From Rhopalosiphum padi (Eukaryota; Arthropoda; Insecta; Hemiptera; Aphididae): 64,000 nt of DNA. The notes under the pieces were generated by a model. The model did not search any database and was not told the origin of the DNA. It saw only the letters and a program-made list of their open reading frames with translations. Both the position numbers and the translations under genes were made by a program. The stretch covers positions 52,613,858 to 52,677,857 of the forward strand of contig NC_083598.1 in assembly GCF_020882245.1 (NCBI RefSeq), in the 5' to 3' direction. Below are positions 37,207-49,256 of the stretch, piece after piece; position 1 is the first letter of the stretch, and each line of letters starts with the position of its first letter.

Positions 37207-39024
37207 AACCCTATTATAATTTATTATACGCTATAAACACAAAATATTTTAGTTCTATATTCTTAATATAACATAAATATATTTTTTGATCCATATTACT
37301 CATAAATAATAATTACATAATCTATAGGTATAGTTACTTGTCTAAAATTAAAATATTCAGTTTTAAATACAAAATGTTCACGAGTAATGAAAATTATGAA
37401 TACTTTTTACTACAAATGTATTTTAAAACTAGTTATGTTTTAAACAAAATCATTAACCTTTCAATTACTTATAATAATATAATAGTATGACAAGTTCATC
37501 GTATCAATATATTTCAATATATTTTAACTATAAACAATCATAAATTGTATAATAAATTATTTAAGATAATATAAAGTAGATTCAATGAACTTAATGTGTT
37601 CAAAATGTCACTAAATAATAATAATATAATCATATCTACTCGTTCTATTACTATCAATATAAATTATTTATTTAAATATTATTTATCTGAATTCAAAATA
37701 TTACATAATTTGTTATCCAATTAGTATCAGCTAATTGTAATATAATTTAAATCACGGTTCACCGAAACGATAGAGAATATATTGTATAAAATATTTATTG
37801 GCACTTCGTACTGATGAGGTAAACGAAATTACACTTAGAATCTAGACGAATCTACCTATTTTAAAAACTTATTAATCTACATAATTGATAGTATCAAAAA
37901 TCTAATAGGACCATACTTTATGTAGTTCGCTGAGATTGTCTTCGTTACTCATCGGACAAATGCTTGGATTATATTGCATACAATAGAAATACATTAGGTA
38001 ATAGCAAGACATTGGGTGCTCGGAGAAATTATATTCTATAGATGTATTGTGAGGAAAAACCGCTTAAGACAAATCTACAATGCAATTTTCGTGCCAGAAC
38101 ATTTCAAAAGATTAAGACTTAAACGAGGACAAAAAAGAACCTAATATCTATAAATCACCTCAATTTATTTACTTTTATATAAGTGTCTCTGCAGGAATAC
38201 AATATAAAGAAAATGTGTATTTTAAAGAGATTTCAGGTTTTAGGATATTAGCCAAAAACGCATAATTTAATGAGATATCTTGCGAAATAAAATTCAAAAG
38301 TAGGTATATGACATTATAATAATAAATATAATAAAATGTAAAAATTTTAAAATCGTGAAAATTAAATAGTGGTATTTAATATTCTTGGAATTTAACTACC
38401 CATAGAATATAATAATTTTTAGTAATATTTAACTACTTAGTTACATTCATACTTATTAAATAATAAATATTAATTATTATATATAACAAAAAGGGAGTTT
38501 TTTATAATAATTTTATTTATGTGTTTAGAAATAAAAATGAAGTATTAAAGTTCAAACTAAAATATTACTATTTTATAAAATGTCAATGCTATTTTATACT
38601 TAAAATAAACATTATTATCTTGTAAATTAAAACAATTTTATTTTAATGAATACGATAAATTATAAGTACGTTAAATAAATTTAAATAAAATAAAATTCTA
38701 TTTTCATTACTAATAAAAAAAATATAAATTCCCAGCCTTTACCAACATCTCACTATTTAACAATTGAATAATTATTTTCAAAAGAATAATCAATAACTGG
38801 TGCATGTTTTAAATACCCAATAGTATAAAAAACAGTCATACAATGTTATATGAATTCAAAAATGTGGAATTTAAAACTAATACAATTGTATTCACATTAT
38901 GAAACAAATTACTTGAAAACCAAAGAACTGGTAGAAATATATACATCATTTTGTATTTAGTTAAATTGGGTAAAAACTGTTATAAACATTTTATTATTAG
39001 AATAATATTAATATACTAACTCAC
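36121..39024. other. AT-rich stretch, no gene seen
   Basis: (TA)14 lies at 37,175-37,202. A mixed patch at about 37,790-38,150 has no sustained frame or repeat ends that I can recognise. The rest is A/T-rich. Confidence 0.45.
37175..37202. repeat. (TA)14 microsatellite
   Basis: Fourteen uninterrupted TA units. Confidence 0.95.
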
Positions 39025-39194
39025 CCAAAAGTATACGACTCGATTATAAATCCAAATGAAAAAATATTTATCCGATCGGGAAACGCTAACACAACGTATG
39101 ACCGATCTACGTAAGGACTGGGGATGCACTAACAATTTAATATAATGTACACGTGCTGCTGAGGGCGCGTGTTGTACGGTTGCCACCCGGGAGT
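39025..39194 (-). CDS. candidate CpG-rich exon with consensus donor
   Basis: On the minus strand a 170-nt segment follows GTGGCGCAG (ending at 39,195) and stops at TTTTGG|GTGAGTTAG (39,025/39,024), a strong 5' splice site. One frame is open through all 56 codons and ends in phase 0; it includes VATVQHAPSAARVHYIKLLV and FIWIYNRVVYFW, and continues open upstream of the proposed acceptor. The 5' half is the most G+C- and CpG-rich sequence in this part of the window, so this may instead be an untranslated first exon at an alternative promoter. No domain is recognised. The acceptor is weaker than the donor. Confidence 0.3.
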
Positions 39195-42100
39195 CTGCGC
39201 CACGGTCGATTGACAGTGAAATAAAAATAAAATGATAAACGGTATTTAAATAAGAAAAAAGAAAAAGAAATTTGTAAAATGAAATATTACACTAAAATAT
39301 ACGAATATAAACATAAATAATTTTTTAAATTATATCAATTATAATTTTTATAATTTATCATTATATTCAATAAAGGAATATAACATACTATTATAAATAA
39401 TTCAATATAAATTATTTTTTTTATAAAATGTATACCTATAAATTAATAAGAATTATCTCTCGTCCATGTGCTTTCAAGAATAAAATTTAGAAGGAATATA
39501 AGTCAACAATAATTATAATACAGATATATCATGTTGCGTAAATAACTAGTTGAGTAACCAAATATTATTTTATAAACACTTAAAAATTAAATTTTAAATA
39601 AATAAAAAAGCCGTCATTTTTTTATAACATTTTCATTTCTATTAAAATTATTTTGAAAAAAAAATTAACGGTTTATGTATGATTATGTTAAATAATCTTA
39701 GTTGTGCCTATAGTTGAAAATTTAAAACCAAACCATAAATGATTAAAATTGTATGCAATCATCAGATTAATTAAAATCTATACCAAAATATTTAAACTAG
39801 TAATTATTAAAAAAAATTAAATCATATACTATACTATGGATTAAATTAATATTAAACTAATTAATAAAGATAAATAAATGAATAAAAATAAAATATTAAA
39901 GATATTTTATTTTACATAATTTTAATAATAAAAAATATACATATATAATAATTCAAAAGCCAGAAAGGGCTATAATTTCTTCTCATTTCAATCAAAACAC
40001 ACGAGCATCTCCGTAAATATACAGGACACGCAACTTAACGTGCATGTCTTATTCACTGTATGCTGTCGCATCAGTTCTATTAGTGATACGCACTAAACCT
40101 GCTATCGTCTTACACTCGCACACCCAAAGATAATGATTCTATCCAAAATTAATTGGATCAGTACTGTTTTAGCTTTAGTCCGGTTCGATGGCATACGTCT
40201 GTCTGTTATACGTTTGTTCCATCAAAGTGAGAGTTAGGTACACAAAATTACATAATATATTGTAGTGCAACGTTCAGTTAAAGAAAAACTTCATCGACTT
40301 AAAGTACGTATATTCCAGCACTGTTCAGTTTAAATAATAAGAACGTCAAATAATTACAATACAACGTAACATAGTTTTTAGTCCTAAGCAATTTTATTTT
40401 TGAATTTAAAACAAAAATAAAATAATATACTTGTCTGTGTTACAGTCGCTTTATTTGTACAAGGTACAACCATCACATACACTCCTAATATATGACAGGA
40501 GCGAGACTCTAACTGTATTCGTCGTGACGGCATCACGTCATTATATCATTGCGAATATAATAAAGGTATAAAATAATTAAAATAATAAATCAAACTTAGG
40601 GCAAAACTTAAATTAAAAAAAATTTTTTTTTTAATATTTAGTCAATATTAGTCATCTGTTAATCTGTTTATATTTTAGAATAATTTTAATAAGAAAAAAA
40701 TAAGAAAATATATTTGTATATATATAATAATTAAGAGTATACATAATGCTGTAAGAAACAAAAGCAAAGAAATAAAAGAAATCATCCAGCAATTGTACTC
40801 CATTTAGACTAAAAAGACAAGCAATTATTTAATTATTTCTCTTTGTTGTTTCCTTAAGCGCGGGGAGTTGACTACCAGCTGCAACTGACCAACATTTTAA
40901 GATTTAATCTCAAAAATAACGTGCATTTAATGAAACTGATTTTTATTTTTAAACTGATTTTAAAAATGATTTAGTGATTTAGCCTAACACTGTGACTAGC
41001 ATCCCCATGCACTTTGTTGCCGTACAAAATGCATCCTTGTTAAATTTGGTTGCCTAATTCTAACATTTAACGTAACGTATGTGGATAAATAATATTACAC
41101 CTATAATTAGTAGTGCCACTCCTGTACTATACCTAATAAATTAGTTTGGTATTTTATATTTCCTATTCACTTCATACATCCTTATTATCTTAGAATACTA
41201 ATCTTTCACTTTGCTCTATTGAAACTACTTTATAAAATTTACCTACCTTTTAATTTCAACCGCATCCTTTTGTCACACAAAATACTTAACGTCTCTCTCC
41301 ACTTCATTCATCCACACATAAACCTATTCTTGACGTCCTTCTTAAAACAACAAATCTTCTGTAACACCAATTCTAAATATTGGAACCTATTTACTTCACA
41401 CACTATAACATCCTCCATCTTCATCACATAAATTGTTTCATCTCTATTTGATAAATTCAACACACCATATTATAAATAATAAAAATAAATGAATTACTTA
41501 CGTACTTATAGTAATATAAATATCTTGTAAAATATCCATAGAAGTAGAAACTAAAATGTCACCTCTGCTTAGAATTGCTTTTACATAATTTAACATATCC
41601 ATTACAGTATTCTACTTAATGATAAAGCTCTCTCGAAACCTACTATAGCATAACGAGTTTTACGATATTTTAATTAATACTTTTTTAATATCCTAATAGT
41701 CATAATTATAACATGTATATTTTTTGGTATTCTTTATTATAATGAATAAGATTTAATGAATATATTTTTTCATATCCAAAATCCAAATGATCACATCTAT
41801 TATACTAAGTATAAATATCTACACATTTTTAATTGTCCAAGATCACAAAAATCATTACTAAGATAGTAAAAAATAAAAAATGTTTGTATTATTTATTGAA
41901 ATCTCTCAATATTCATTATTCAAAATAAACATTCATTTAAACTCATTATTCCTAACAGGCACTTCATATTAAACATTCCTTCAAAAGTTTTCAAAACTTA
42001 AATCAGTTTTAACGTCAATTCTCATCTTTTATTTGTGATACCAAAAACTGCAAATGACTGAGTATAAAACTTTCTTTGACTCATTCAATGCAAATGGATG

Positions 42101-42487
42101 CAAATTATTTTTTCTTCAAAAATGTCAATAATATTACATACGCATTATAAATTCATGGCATGCATAAAAACTTTAAGTCTAATAAATAATAAATAGATAC
42201 TCAAAAAGTTAACGTAAAGAGTTTATAAAATTAAATTATATCCAAAATGAGCAGAATGTATGCTTTAATAGTTTAACACAGGCATGGAACAATTGTGCCT
42301 AAAACAAAGTTTTTGTTTAGGGTCAGTGTACCAATTGAGTTTGTATTCAAATCTGCCTACTTTCAAATATGAAAATATTGTTGTTCGATCAATAATTCTA
42401 TCAACATCAATATAAAGTGTCTGATTATAATATATTTTATGACAATATCGGCGATTTTATGAAATTTTATTATTATTACACACATTT
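39195..42487. other. AT-rich stretch with mixed patch and G-poor tract
   Basis: A mixed patch at 39,980-40,560 contains GTGACGGCATCACGTCATTA (CRE-like) near 40,527 but no long frame. At 41,150-41,465 the plus strand is C/T/A-rich with only about a dozen G in roughly 300 bases; the 70-codon frame there (41,219-41,431) follows from that composition. A repetitive AGGCA...TGCCT/AAACAAAG...TTTGTTT pattern lies at about 42,280-42,320. Confidence 0.4.
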
Positions 42488-42775
42488 GATCACGCAATAG
42501 TAAAGTAACTTGTTAAATGTATAGAAAAAATTTATTTATTTATATTATATTATTATGTATTAATATTTGCAAAAAAATCGGAGTGTGTTATTATAATTGT
42601 AAAAAAGTTTAAATGTGAACTATAATGTAACTGTTATAACTTTAATTTAAAATAATTTATGATCAAAAAGTAACTTATTAAATGTAAAGAAAAAAAATTA
42701 TTTATTTATATTATATTAAGTAAAAAAAAATCGGTTAGTGTATTAATATTTATTAGATAGTTATAACTAACTAAT
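42488..42775. repeat. diverged tandem duplication, unit about 170 bp
   Basis: Two adjacent copies start GATCA(C/A) at 42,488 and 42,661 and share AAAGTAACTT(G/A)TTAAATGTA, A(T/A)AGAAAAAA, TTATTTATTTATATTATATTA and an (A)nTCGG block followed by GTGT. The second copy lacks about 20 bp near its middle. The similarity fades after the TCGG block. A local duplication, not a known transposon. Confidence 0.65.
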
Positions 42776-42820
42776 AAGTTTTCCTTAGGTATTATAAAAT
42801 GTTTTTAGCATAATTACTAA

Positions 42821-43018
42821 TTAGTCTTTAGATACTAAAATGTTTAGAGTGCCATTGATATATAAAAAAGTAATTTTAAGCGCAATTAGTAAACTACGTT
42901 TATTACACCTATTCATTATTTTTACTAAAATTAATTTTACATTTTGATCTATATTGGTCTTAATTATAATACAGATTTTATTTTTATAATGCACTTGCTC
43001 CTTGGGGACAATCTTCTT
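42821..43018 (-). CDS. 65-codon open segment after a strong acceptor (weak)
   Basis: The minus strand reads TTATTTATTTTTCTAG up to 43,019, then an open frame of 65 codons ending TAA at 42,821. It starts KKIVPKEQVHYKNKICIII and is Lys/Ile-rich. Staying open this long in A/T-rich DNA directly behind a pyrimidine-rich acceptor is unusual, so a 3'-terminal exon is possible. There is no start codon at the front, no domain and no clear polyadenylation signal nearby. An internal AG|GTGTAA could also shorten it. Confidence 0.2.
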   Translation of the reverse strand, partial: KKIVPKEQVHYKNKICIIIKTNIDQNVKLILVKIMNRCNKRSLLIALKITFLYINGTLNILVSKD

Positions 43019-43244
43019 CTAGAAAAATAAATAAGTTGGTATATAAAATAATAAAAGGTAATTTTTCTAACCTTTTTATTTTTTTGGAAATCATGAACGA
43101 TTTGTGAATAATTCTAAAAGATTACCGTTTTTTAACAGCAAAGTTTTATTTGTTGAGTATGTTTTTTTGTAAAGTTTTAGGAGAATATTTATTTAATTAT
43201 TTATAATAATTAAACGGCCGGAGTCCTTATACAAAATGGTTTAA

Positions 43245-43305
43245 TATTTCACGAATTTGAAAAAAATCATATCCATTTCATGAACTGCATAACTTTTCGT
43301 GAAAT
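43245..43305. repeat. palindromic repeat, relative of 4.3 kb copy
   Basis: A perfect 10-bp inverted repeat ATTTCACGAA / TTCGTGAAAT (43,245-43,254 and 43,296-43,305) encloses CATATCCATTTCATGAACTG, which matches the right arm of the 4,347-4,365 repeat at 17 of 20. An (AT)10 microsatellite follows at 43,330-43,349. Confidence 0.4.
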
Positions 43306-43329
43306 GCACAATTTCATTAAATTTATGTA

Positions 43330-43349
43330 ATATATATATATATATATAT
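43330..43349. repeat. (AT)10 microsatellite
   Basis: Ten AT units directly after the palindromic repeat. Confidence 0.9.
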
Positions 43350-43965
43350 GTGCAATGTTTATATGTAACTTAATGAATTTAGTTAGTGGAGATAAGATTC
43401 ATTTATACACTTGTTGAGTATATTGATCAATTTTTTTGAAGGGTCCATAAACAGTAACAGTTTATTATAGATAATAAATACAATAAAATAAATATAGTCA
43501 TTACAATGAAAATTTGTATAAATATATAATATAAGAACAATATGCATAGTGTGTTTTAAAAACGATCAATTTTATAAAACCGTATAAACTCGAAGTATAG
43601 AAACCTTCTGTACTCAGATTTATTTGCAAGTGTAATGACAAGAGTCAAACATTTAAAAGTGGTCTGTATACTCATTGCCTAATGCCTCGGAATATTCAAG
43701 TAATTTATTCAAATTATATGCAAATTTTAAATCTCGCTTTGTTTTATTTATCTCATTATTTTCGTAAGCTTATCCCCTACCATCAATCCTAAATTTAACA
43801 AATATTATTATTTTACAATAAAATATAATAATTTTAGAATTTCAAATTTCAATAGTATAAATATTGAATACCATTCATTAAAATAGAAACAGTAGTATAC
43901 CCGTTCTATTTGTTTTATTCTTATAATTCGTCGCTATTATTTTTCATTTTTTTTATATATTGTAA

Positions 43966-44105
43966 CAGGCACGTATACAAAAAAAGGTTTACAAAATTTA
44001 ACAATACAAATTGTGCCGCAACATAATAAAACAATTTTTTCCTCGTTAATCAAAAATATTTCGAGGGGGTTTGAACCCCAAAAATCCCCCCTGTATACGT
44101 GCCTG
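43966..44105. mobile_element. hAT-type MITE, 140 bp, intact target duplication
   Basis: The terminal inverted repeats CAGGCACGTATACA match perfectly over 14 bp. A perfect 8-bp direct repeat TATTGTAA flanks the element at 43,958-43,965 and 44,106-44,113. Both the 8-bp duplication and the CAG ends are hAT hallmarks. The interior has G and C runs near the right end (GAGGGGGTTTGAACCCC, itself a small hairpin) and no frame. Because the duplication is unmutated, this is probably a fairly recent insertion. Confidence 0.93.
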
Positions 44106-44352
44106 TATTGTAATCATCTATAATTATTGTATATAGTTATTTACTTAATGACATTTTATGTTTTATACTTTTTTTATTATTATTTTATATAAATATTATT
44201 TTAATCCTATATTGTAAATATTGAAAAAAATATGTAGAAAATCACAAATTTTAGCATAATAGTGCACTTTAAAAAAAAAACATGACATTTTTTAATTGAT
44301 TAGAAATAGAAGGTACTTCTTAATTATTATATTCCCCACCGCGATAATTGCA

Positions 44353-44353
<1 letters not shown>

Positions 44354-44383
<30 letters not shown>
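44354..44383. repeat. (ATT)10 microsatellite
   Basis: Ten uninterrupted trinucleotide units. Confidence 0.93.
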
Positions 44384-45399
44384 TATGAATATAAATATCA
44401 AAAATGTATATAAATTATTAAATTTCGATAAAACAAAATATATAATTATGCATTGTACATTGTACAACTAATAGCTTCTTCAGTACACTGTATAGTATTA
44501 GAACAATATTATACAATATATCAAATTACTCATTTTCTTATTCAAAACATGCGGAGGCGTGTCCAATTCGTGAAGGAATTCAAAAAATATATGCTACTAA
44601 ATAGCGTAATATGTAAAGATTTCGAGTAAAATAAAATATTATCAGAAAATAAATGTCTTTTTAATATTACAACATTCTACAGTATCTTTTTAATGTACCT
44701 ACTAAATTAACTTAGTGCCATAAGTACTTAAATACACATACGTATATAATACTAATAAAAAAAAATACAAAAATATAGTATAGTAAAATATATTAATAAA
44801 ATAATATTCAATAAGTTTTAATTTGTTTTAATAAGTAAAATAATGATGATTTATTATATTTAAAAATAAATATAGAACATAATTCACTATTAAAAAGTAC
44901 AATTGATTGTTTGAATCTTACCCCTTGGTCGTTCTATGATTTAATAAATGTATAAATAAATGGTTTCAAACAAAGACCAGCATTATACTATAGGCACTTT
45001 TAAATTATGGATATATTTCCTGTAGAAGGTTATATTTCCGAATAACATTAATCAAAAATGTGATACTATAGTATTATAATTATTTAGAACCTTTTAAACT
45101 GCAATCCTAAGGGTTCAATAAAAGTTAATCAATAAGCTTTTATAGGAATGTTAAGAAAAGTAATAAGAGGGTATGGTATTCTTTTAATTTGGATAGAAAT
45201 ATGTATTTAAATTTGCTGTCGCGTAATAAATTAAAATCATTTTTATTGACTACCAACACATATGTATAATTTAATTAATATTTAATAAGTACCTACTTTT
45301 TTTTTTTTTTTTTGGAAATATTGGTCTTGATATGTATTAAAAACAATATTAATTTTTATAATTAATATTAAGCAATATACAAGTGAACAAGACCAATAG

Positions 45400-45576
45400 A
45401 CTACAAAAATAGGTATTAAAAATAGGACATTCATAAACAGACTAAGAAACCAAATATCGTCATTATATAAAACACAGAAACTAATCAATATACACAATCA
45501 ACAAAAAATCCTAGAACCGCAAATAAAAACAATAAATAAAATAATACAATTTTTAAAACAAATTAATTTTTATTAA
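45400..45576 (+). pseudogene. possible remnant of a coding sequence (weak)
   Basis: The plus strand is open for 58 codons between TAG 45,399 and TAA 45,576, without a start codon. It reads KNRTFINRLRNQISSLYKTQ and LINIHNQQKILEPQIKTINK: Asn/Gln/Lys-rich and coiled-coil-like. The same frame is also open upstream of the TAG (QYTSEQDQ). Such residues occur in linker regions of insect non-LTR retroelement proteins, but no catalytic motif is present, so this is only a possibility. The base composition is almost G-free. Confidence 0.15.
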
Positions 45577-46757
45577 CTGATTTAAAAATTAAGAACTAAA
45601 AATTGAAAATAATTATAAATATTTAAAAAAAATGTAAATAACAATGTATTGCAGATCCGTTATATAGCTGATATCTATTATTGCTTAAGCGTAAATACAT
45701 ACAAATATTAAACAGTTATAAATAAATTGTAATTAATATTAAATATAATAATTTCACTAAAAGACTAAAGTTCTAATTTTTTGGGTTTTCCGATTAATTT
45801 TAATGAGTACTCTCCATTAATAGAATAGTATGTACTTAGTAATCACAATAAATTTCATTATATTAACATTATATATAACAATGTTTCTCATTAAATATCC
45901 AATATTTTTGTAACACGAATCTCTGTTCAGCCTTAAATTACCCACGGATATAAAACATAAAAGATGATGATATAATCTATAATGTATTTTCTTGCGAATT
46001 TATCTATGTACACAAACGTATGTAATATACGTGTGTATAATGTACATATACTGAATTTAATTAAACTAGAGATTTCCTTTGCCTGTAAACCTTTTGATGA
46101 TCATTAAAACTGATAGGTCATATTAATTTAATCTACTTCCGTGCGCTTATTATCGTACATTTCTTAATACTCATGAACTTCTAACAATCAAATTAGATTA
46201 TCATTATCAAATGTCGATCAATTTACCTTTTCACGACTATACAGCAGTTATGAGATTTTTTTTAAAAATAACAAATACTGAAAAGAATTTTTTGATTAAA
46301 ATCTTATTTAAAATTCTACTGTAATTATAAATTGTTGCCATGTAGAAATATATATAAGGTCAATATTAAAAATATATTGTAAGATAATAATTCTTGTAAA
46401 CTATTGCAAGTCTCAAATTTTATTTTGTATGTAACAAATTTTAGTTACATTTATTATGTATCTATTAAACAACAATAATTCTTACAATTTAAGGAATGAA
46501 TGCTTTAAGATACGTTTAAATATTTAAGAAGTGACTTATTGTTGGTTATTTACCAGTACACAATTCACTTTATATAGTTAATAGGTATAATAATGTTTAT
46601 TAAAAGTATTCAGTCCCTTCTTACAAGTTAAAAAAATACCAACGAGTTCAAACTATTATAAGCACATGTGTTTAACGAAAGGTCAATCATTATTTAACCT
46701 GGTGGCGACATGTGATCGATTATCATCATATTGACTAATACTGTTAGTTCAGCATGA

Positions 46758-46937
46758 CAGGACGAACATCTTAAGTTTTTAGGCGGCTTTATTATTGTAT
46801 TGTTTTTGAGAGACCACGATGTGCTAATCAATATGATTTATGATGTTGGACCATATCGAAAAAGAAACAAAATGATGTTACATGCTTGTCTATTAAAACA
46901 AATAAGTAAATCGTCTAAGAATATTGTAATTTTGTAA
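46758..46937 (+). CDS. 59-codon open segment in a GC-richer patch (weak)
   Basis: Between TGA 46,757 and TAA 46,937 the plus strand is open for 59 codons, starting QDEHLKFLGGFIIVLFLRDH and continuing LINMIYDVGPYRKRNKMML. There is no ATG at the front. A pyrimidine-biased AAGTTTTTAG at about 46,790 could be an acceptor. The patch has more G+C than its flanks. No family recognised. Confidence 0.17.
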   Translation, partial: QDEHLKFLGGFIIVLFLRDHDVLINMIYDVGPYRKRNKMMLHACLLKQISKSSKNIVIL

Positions 46938-47583
46938 TTCGATAATATTTAAAACACGCCCGTCGCCCATACTCAAATTCCTAAAAGTAGTTCATGGTTA
47001 AATTGTAATACTATCGTGTATCAAATATATTTCAGTTTTAATATTATAATAATCAAATAAATGTATTTAATCAAATAATTTAGTAAAATTATTTTTATAG
47101 CAATAGCCTATAAAAAGCAAGTATGATACTAATAATTATTAAATTTACGATATATTGATGTAAGTTTTAAAAATTAAACATAATTTATAAGTTGATTTAA
47201 ACAAATTTAAACTAACCTAACGTATAGTAAATTTTGACTTTTCTATATTTATATAGTAAGGGAATGGACACAAAAACTTTGAATAAAAGTTTTCGTTTTA
47301 TAAACGTTTCGTGATTATTTTTTGATTTAAAATTAACAACTATATTTTCAAATTGAACAAAAATCTTATATAAAAGAGACTTAACTTATATAAACTGTAA
47401 ACAACGAATTAATTAAAAATATTTTAATTTTAAAAAATATATCAAAAAATTTAAATCAAAAAAGTTACTTTATATATTTACGTATTAATATTCTGTCATT
47501 TTATATTATAATTTTAAACTAAATTATGTGCAATTTTAACAATACATTAATTGATTCTTTTATATTCTAGATATTACAATATA

Positions 47584-47736
47584 CAGTCGAGTCGCTATAA
47601 CAAAAAACTTGACAACGTAATTTTTTTTTTATTCCCTTAAAAATATAAATTATCCATAAATTAATATAAATTCGAGTTAGGTATTTCGAAGCGAATTTTT
47701 ATCCCCCTTAAACTTCGAGTTATCGCAATTCGACTG
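47584..47736. mobile_element. pogo/Tc1-mariner-type MITE, 153 bp
   Basis: The ends CAGTCGAGTCGCTATAAC and, reversed, CAGTCGAATTGCGATAAC match at 15 of 18 and are flanked by TA on both sides (47,582-47,583 and 47,737-47,738). CAGTCGAA...GATAAC ends with a TA target are typical of pogo/Tigger-like elements. A subterminal TTCGAGTTA repeat is also present. The interior is A/T-rich and non-coding. Confidence 0.87.
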
Positions 47737-48023
47737 TATTAATATAGTGTAAAATATAAAATATATCATACAAATAATCAATAGTACGATATGAAATCAT
47801 TGAATATTTTATTTTACTATAATCGTATAATGTTTTATTTTTGTCTAAATTGAATTAAAATTTTTTATTTAAATGAACCTACTAAATTACTATACTGATG
47901 TAGCACTTTAATATTTAATTTAAGAATATCTATCTGTACATATATATTATATATATATATAAGTAATAATTTAATATAAATTATTTAAGACCAAAGGGCA
48001 AATTTTAATAGTCATCAATTAGT

Positions 48024-48122
48024 AGGAGGCGAGAAGAGAGTTACCAAATATATTCCGATATGCCATGTCAGTTTGAAATACTTGTAAAACAGATACGATC
48101 TCGTTTTGTCCGGGAAGTTAAG
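48024..48122 (+). CDS. candidate exon, plus strand
   Basis: The frame is open from a TAG near 48,010 through ATG 48,060 to AAG|GTATAT at 48,122/48,123. It reads REESYQIYSDMPCQFEILVK then QIRSRFVREVK, balanced and charged, with higher G+C than the flanking DNA. The acceptor would be CATCAATTAG just before 48,024 and is weak, so an initial exon beginning at the ATG is also possible. It leaves in phase 0, which matches the phase-0 entry of the segment at 48,846-48,899. Confidence 0.22.
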
Positions 48123-48845
48123 GTATATAATTTGTCTTTATGTTTTCATATAGGTACAACAATTAAAAATAATTTACATACTATCCAGAATACGCACTAT
48201 AGACTAACCAACTTGTTATTACGGTGCATAAATTTACACTAAGCTGTAATATCAGATATATAAAAAATATATATATATTTACACGTCGAATTTAATATTA
48301 CAGATGCAAACATAACGAGACAAAAATTATACTTTAATATCGACTATAATAACGAATATGTCTACCTGTAATCACGACTATTTATCATTTTAATGCCAAA
48401 ATCAACATCGATAAACACTTCAAATAATTTTAATATATTATTTATAACTAAGTAATATATGATGGAGGAACTATTTTTAACAAGATATTAACCTTAAAAA
48501 AATGTTTATATTAAATATATTATTGTACCAATTTTTTTAGTTTTTTTAACGTACATTAATGTATAATAATACACATTATTATCATTTCAAAGTTCAAAAA
48601 TATAAAATAATGATAACTAGGTATGATATAAAACAAATAGGTATAATCATTTATTTAAAAATTAAAAACTATTTATACGTGTCCACTGTCCATTTTCAAG
48701 ACTGCGACCAACAGTATAATAACATGCTTGATATGAATGACAAACTTGTATACAAAATACTATATTTAGTAACTATTTATTATTTAAATGATGATGTTAA
48801 TTAGTAATTACATATAGATACATGTAGAGGGCAAGATGTTTACAG

Positions 48846-48899
48846 CACTTGTCCAATTTAAATGGTAAATCTTCGTGTGACTGTGACACTGTATCGTAT
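48846..48899 (+). CDS. candidate 54-nt exon with Cys-Asp-Cys, plus strand
   Basis: ATGTTTACAG precedes 18 open codons, HLSNLNGKSSCDCDTVSY, which end exactly at TCGTAT|GTAAGTATA (48,899/48,900), a strong donor. It is phase 0 at both ends. With 48,024-48,122 it would make part of a small-exon gene. The acceptor's pyrimidine tract is poor. The 81-codon A/T-driven frame between them (48,559-48,804) is probably intronic chance. Confidence 0.22.
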
Positions 48900-49256
48900 G
48901 TAAGTATAAATTAAATAAAACTAGTTTTTTGTGCACCTGTCATAGCTAGATCTCTACTTATTTAATCATTTGACTTACCTATTTCTATTTTAGTTTTACA
49001 ATAACGCCATATGACAACTAAACGTTTTTTACAGACTACCTATTTCTAAAACGACTACTGCGTGTAAAATGTAATGATCAATTTATTGTTTAATTCTTAT
49101 ATTACAAATAGATAATCAACCTCCAAACACCTATAGTATGTTTATGTATTTTTTATTAGTTCAAATTTATCAATACATATTCAGATATCTGATTTAGTTT
49201 ATAGTGCATTATACTGTTTTGTGCAAATAGTACAAGCTGATGTATTTTTAATTTAA

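Larger units (their letters stand above)
44114..47583. other. AT-rich stretch with two open segments
   Basis: (ATT)10 lies at 44,354-44,383 and poly(T)17 at 45,297-45,313. Coding-like segments at 45,400-45,576 and 46,758-46,937 are listed separately. A minus-strand acceptor-like TTCTTTTCAG at about 46,282 leads only into closed frames. Confidence 0.4.

Noticed and set aside
39980..40560. Mixed-composition patch as a gene
   Set aside because: No frame longer than a few dozen codons and no paired splice sites; kept only as possible regulatory sequence.
41219..41431. 70-codon plus-strand frame
   Set aside because: Openness follows from the scarcity of G and of TAA/TAG in a C/T-rich tract; no motif.
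45282..45497. 71-codon hydrophobic minus-strand frame
   Set aside because: It is the complement of an almost G-free plus-strand stretch and produces a meaningless hydrophobic string.
46220..46295. Minus-strand acceptor TTCTTTTCAG with AAAAG|GTAAAT downstream
   Set aside because: All three frames between the sites contain stops.
48968..48992. Minus-strand TAG|GTAAGTC (plus CTTACCTA)
   Set aside because: The minus strand upstream of the AG is purine-rich, so it is not a credible acceptor.
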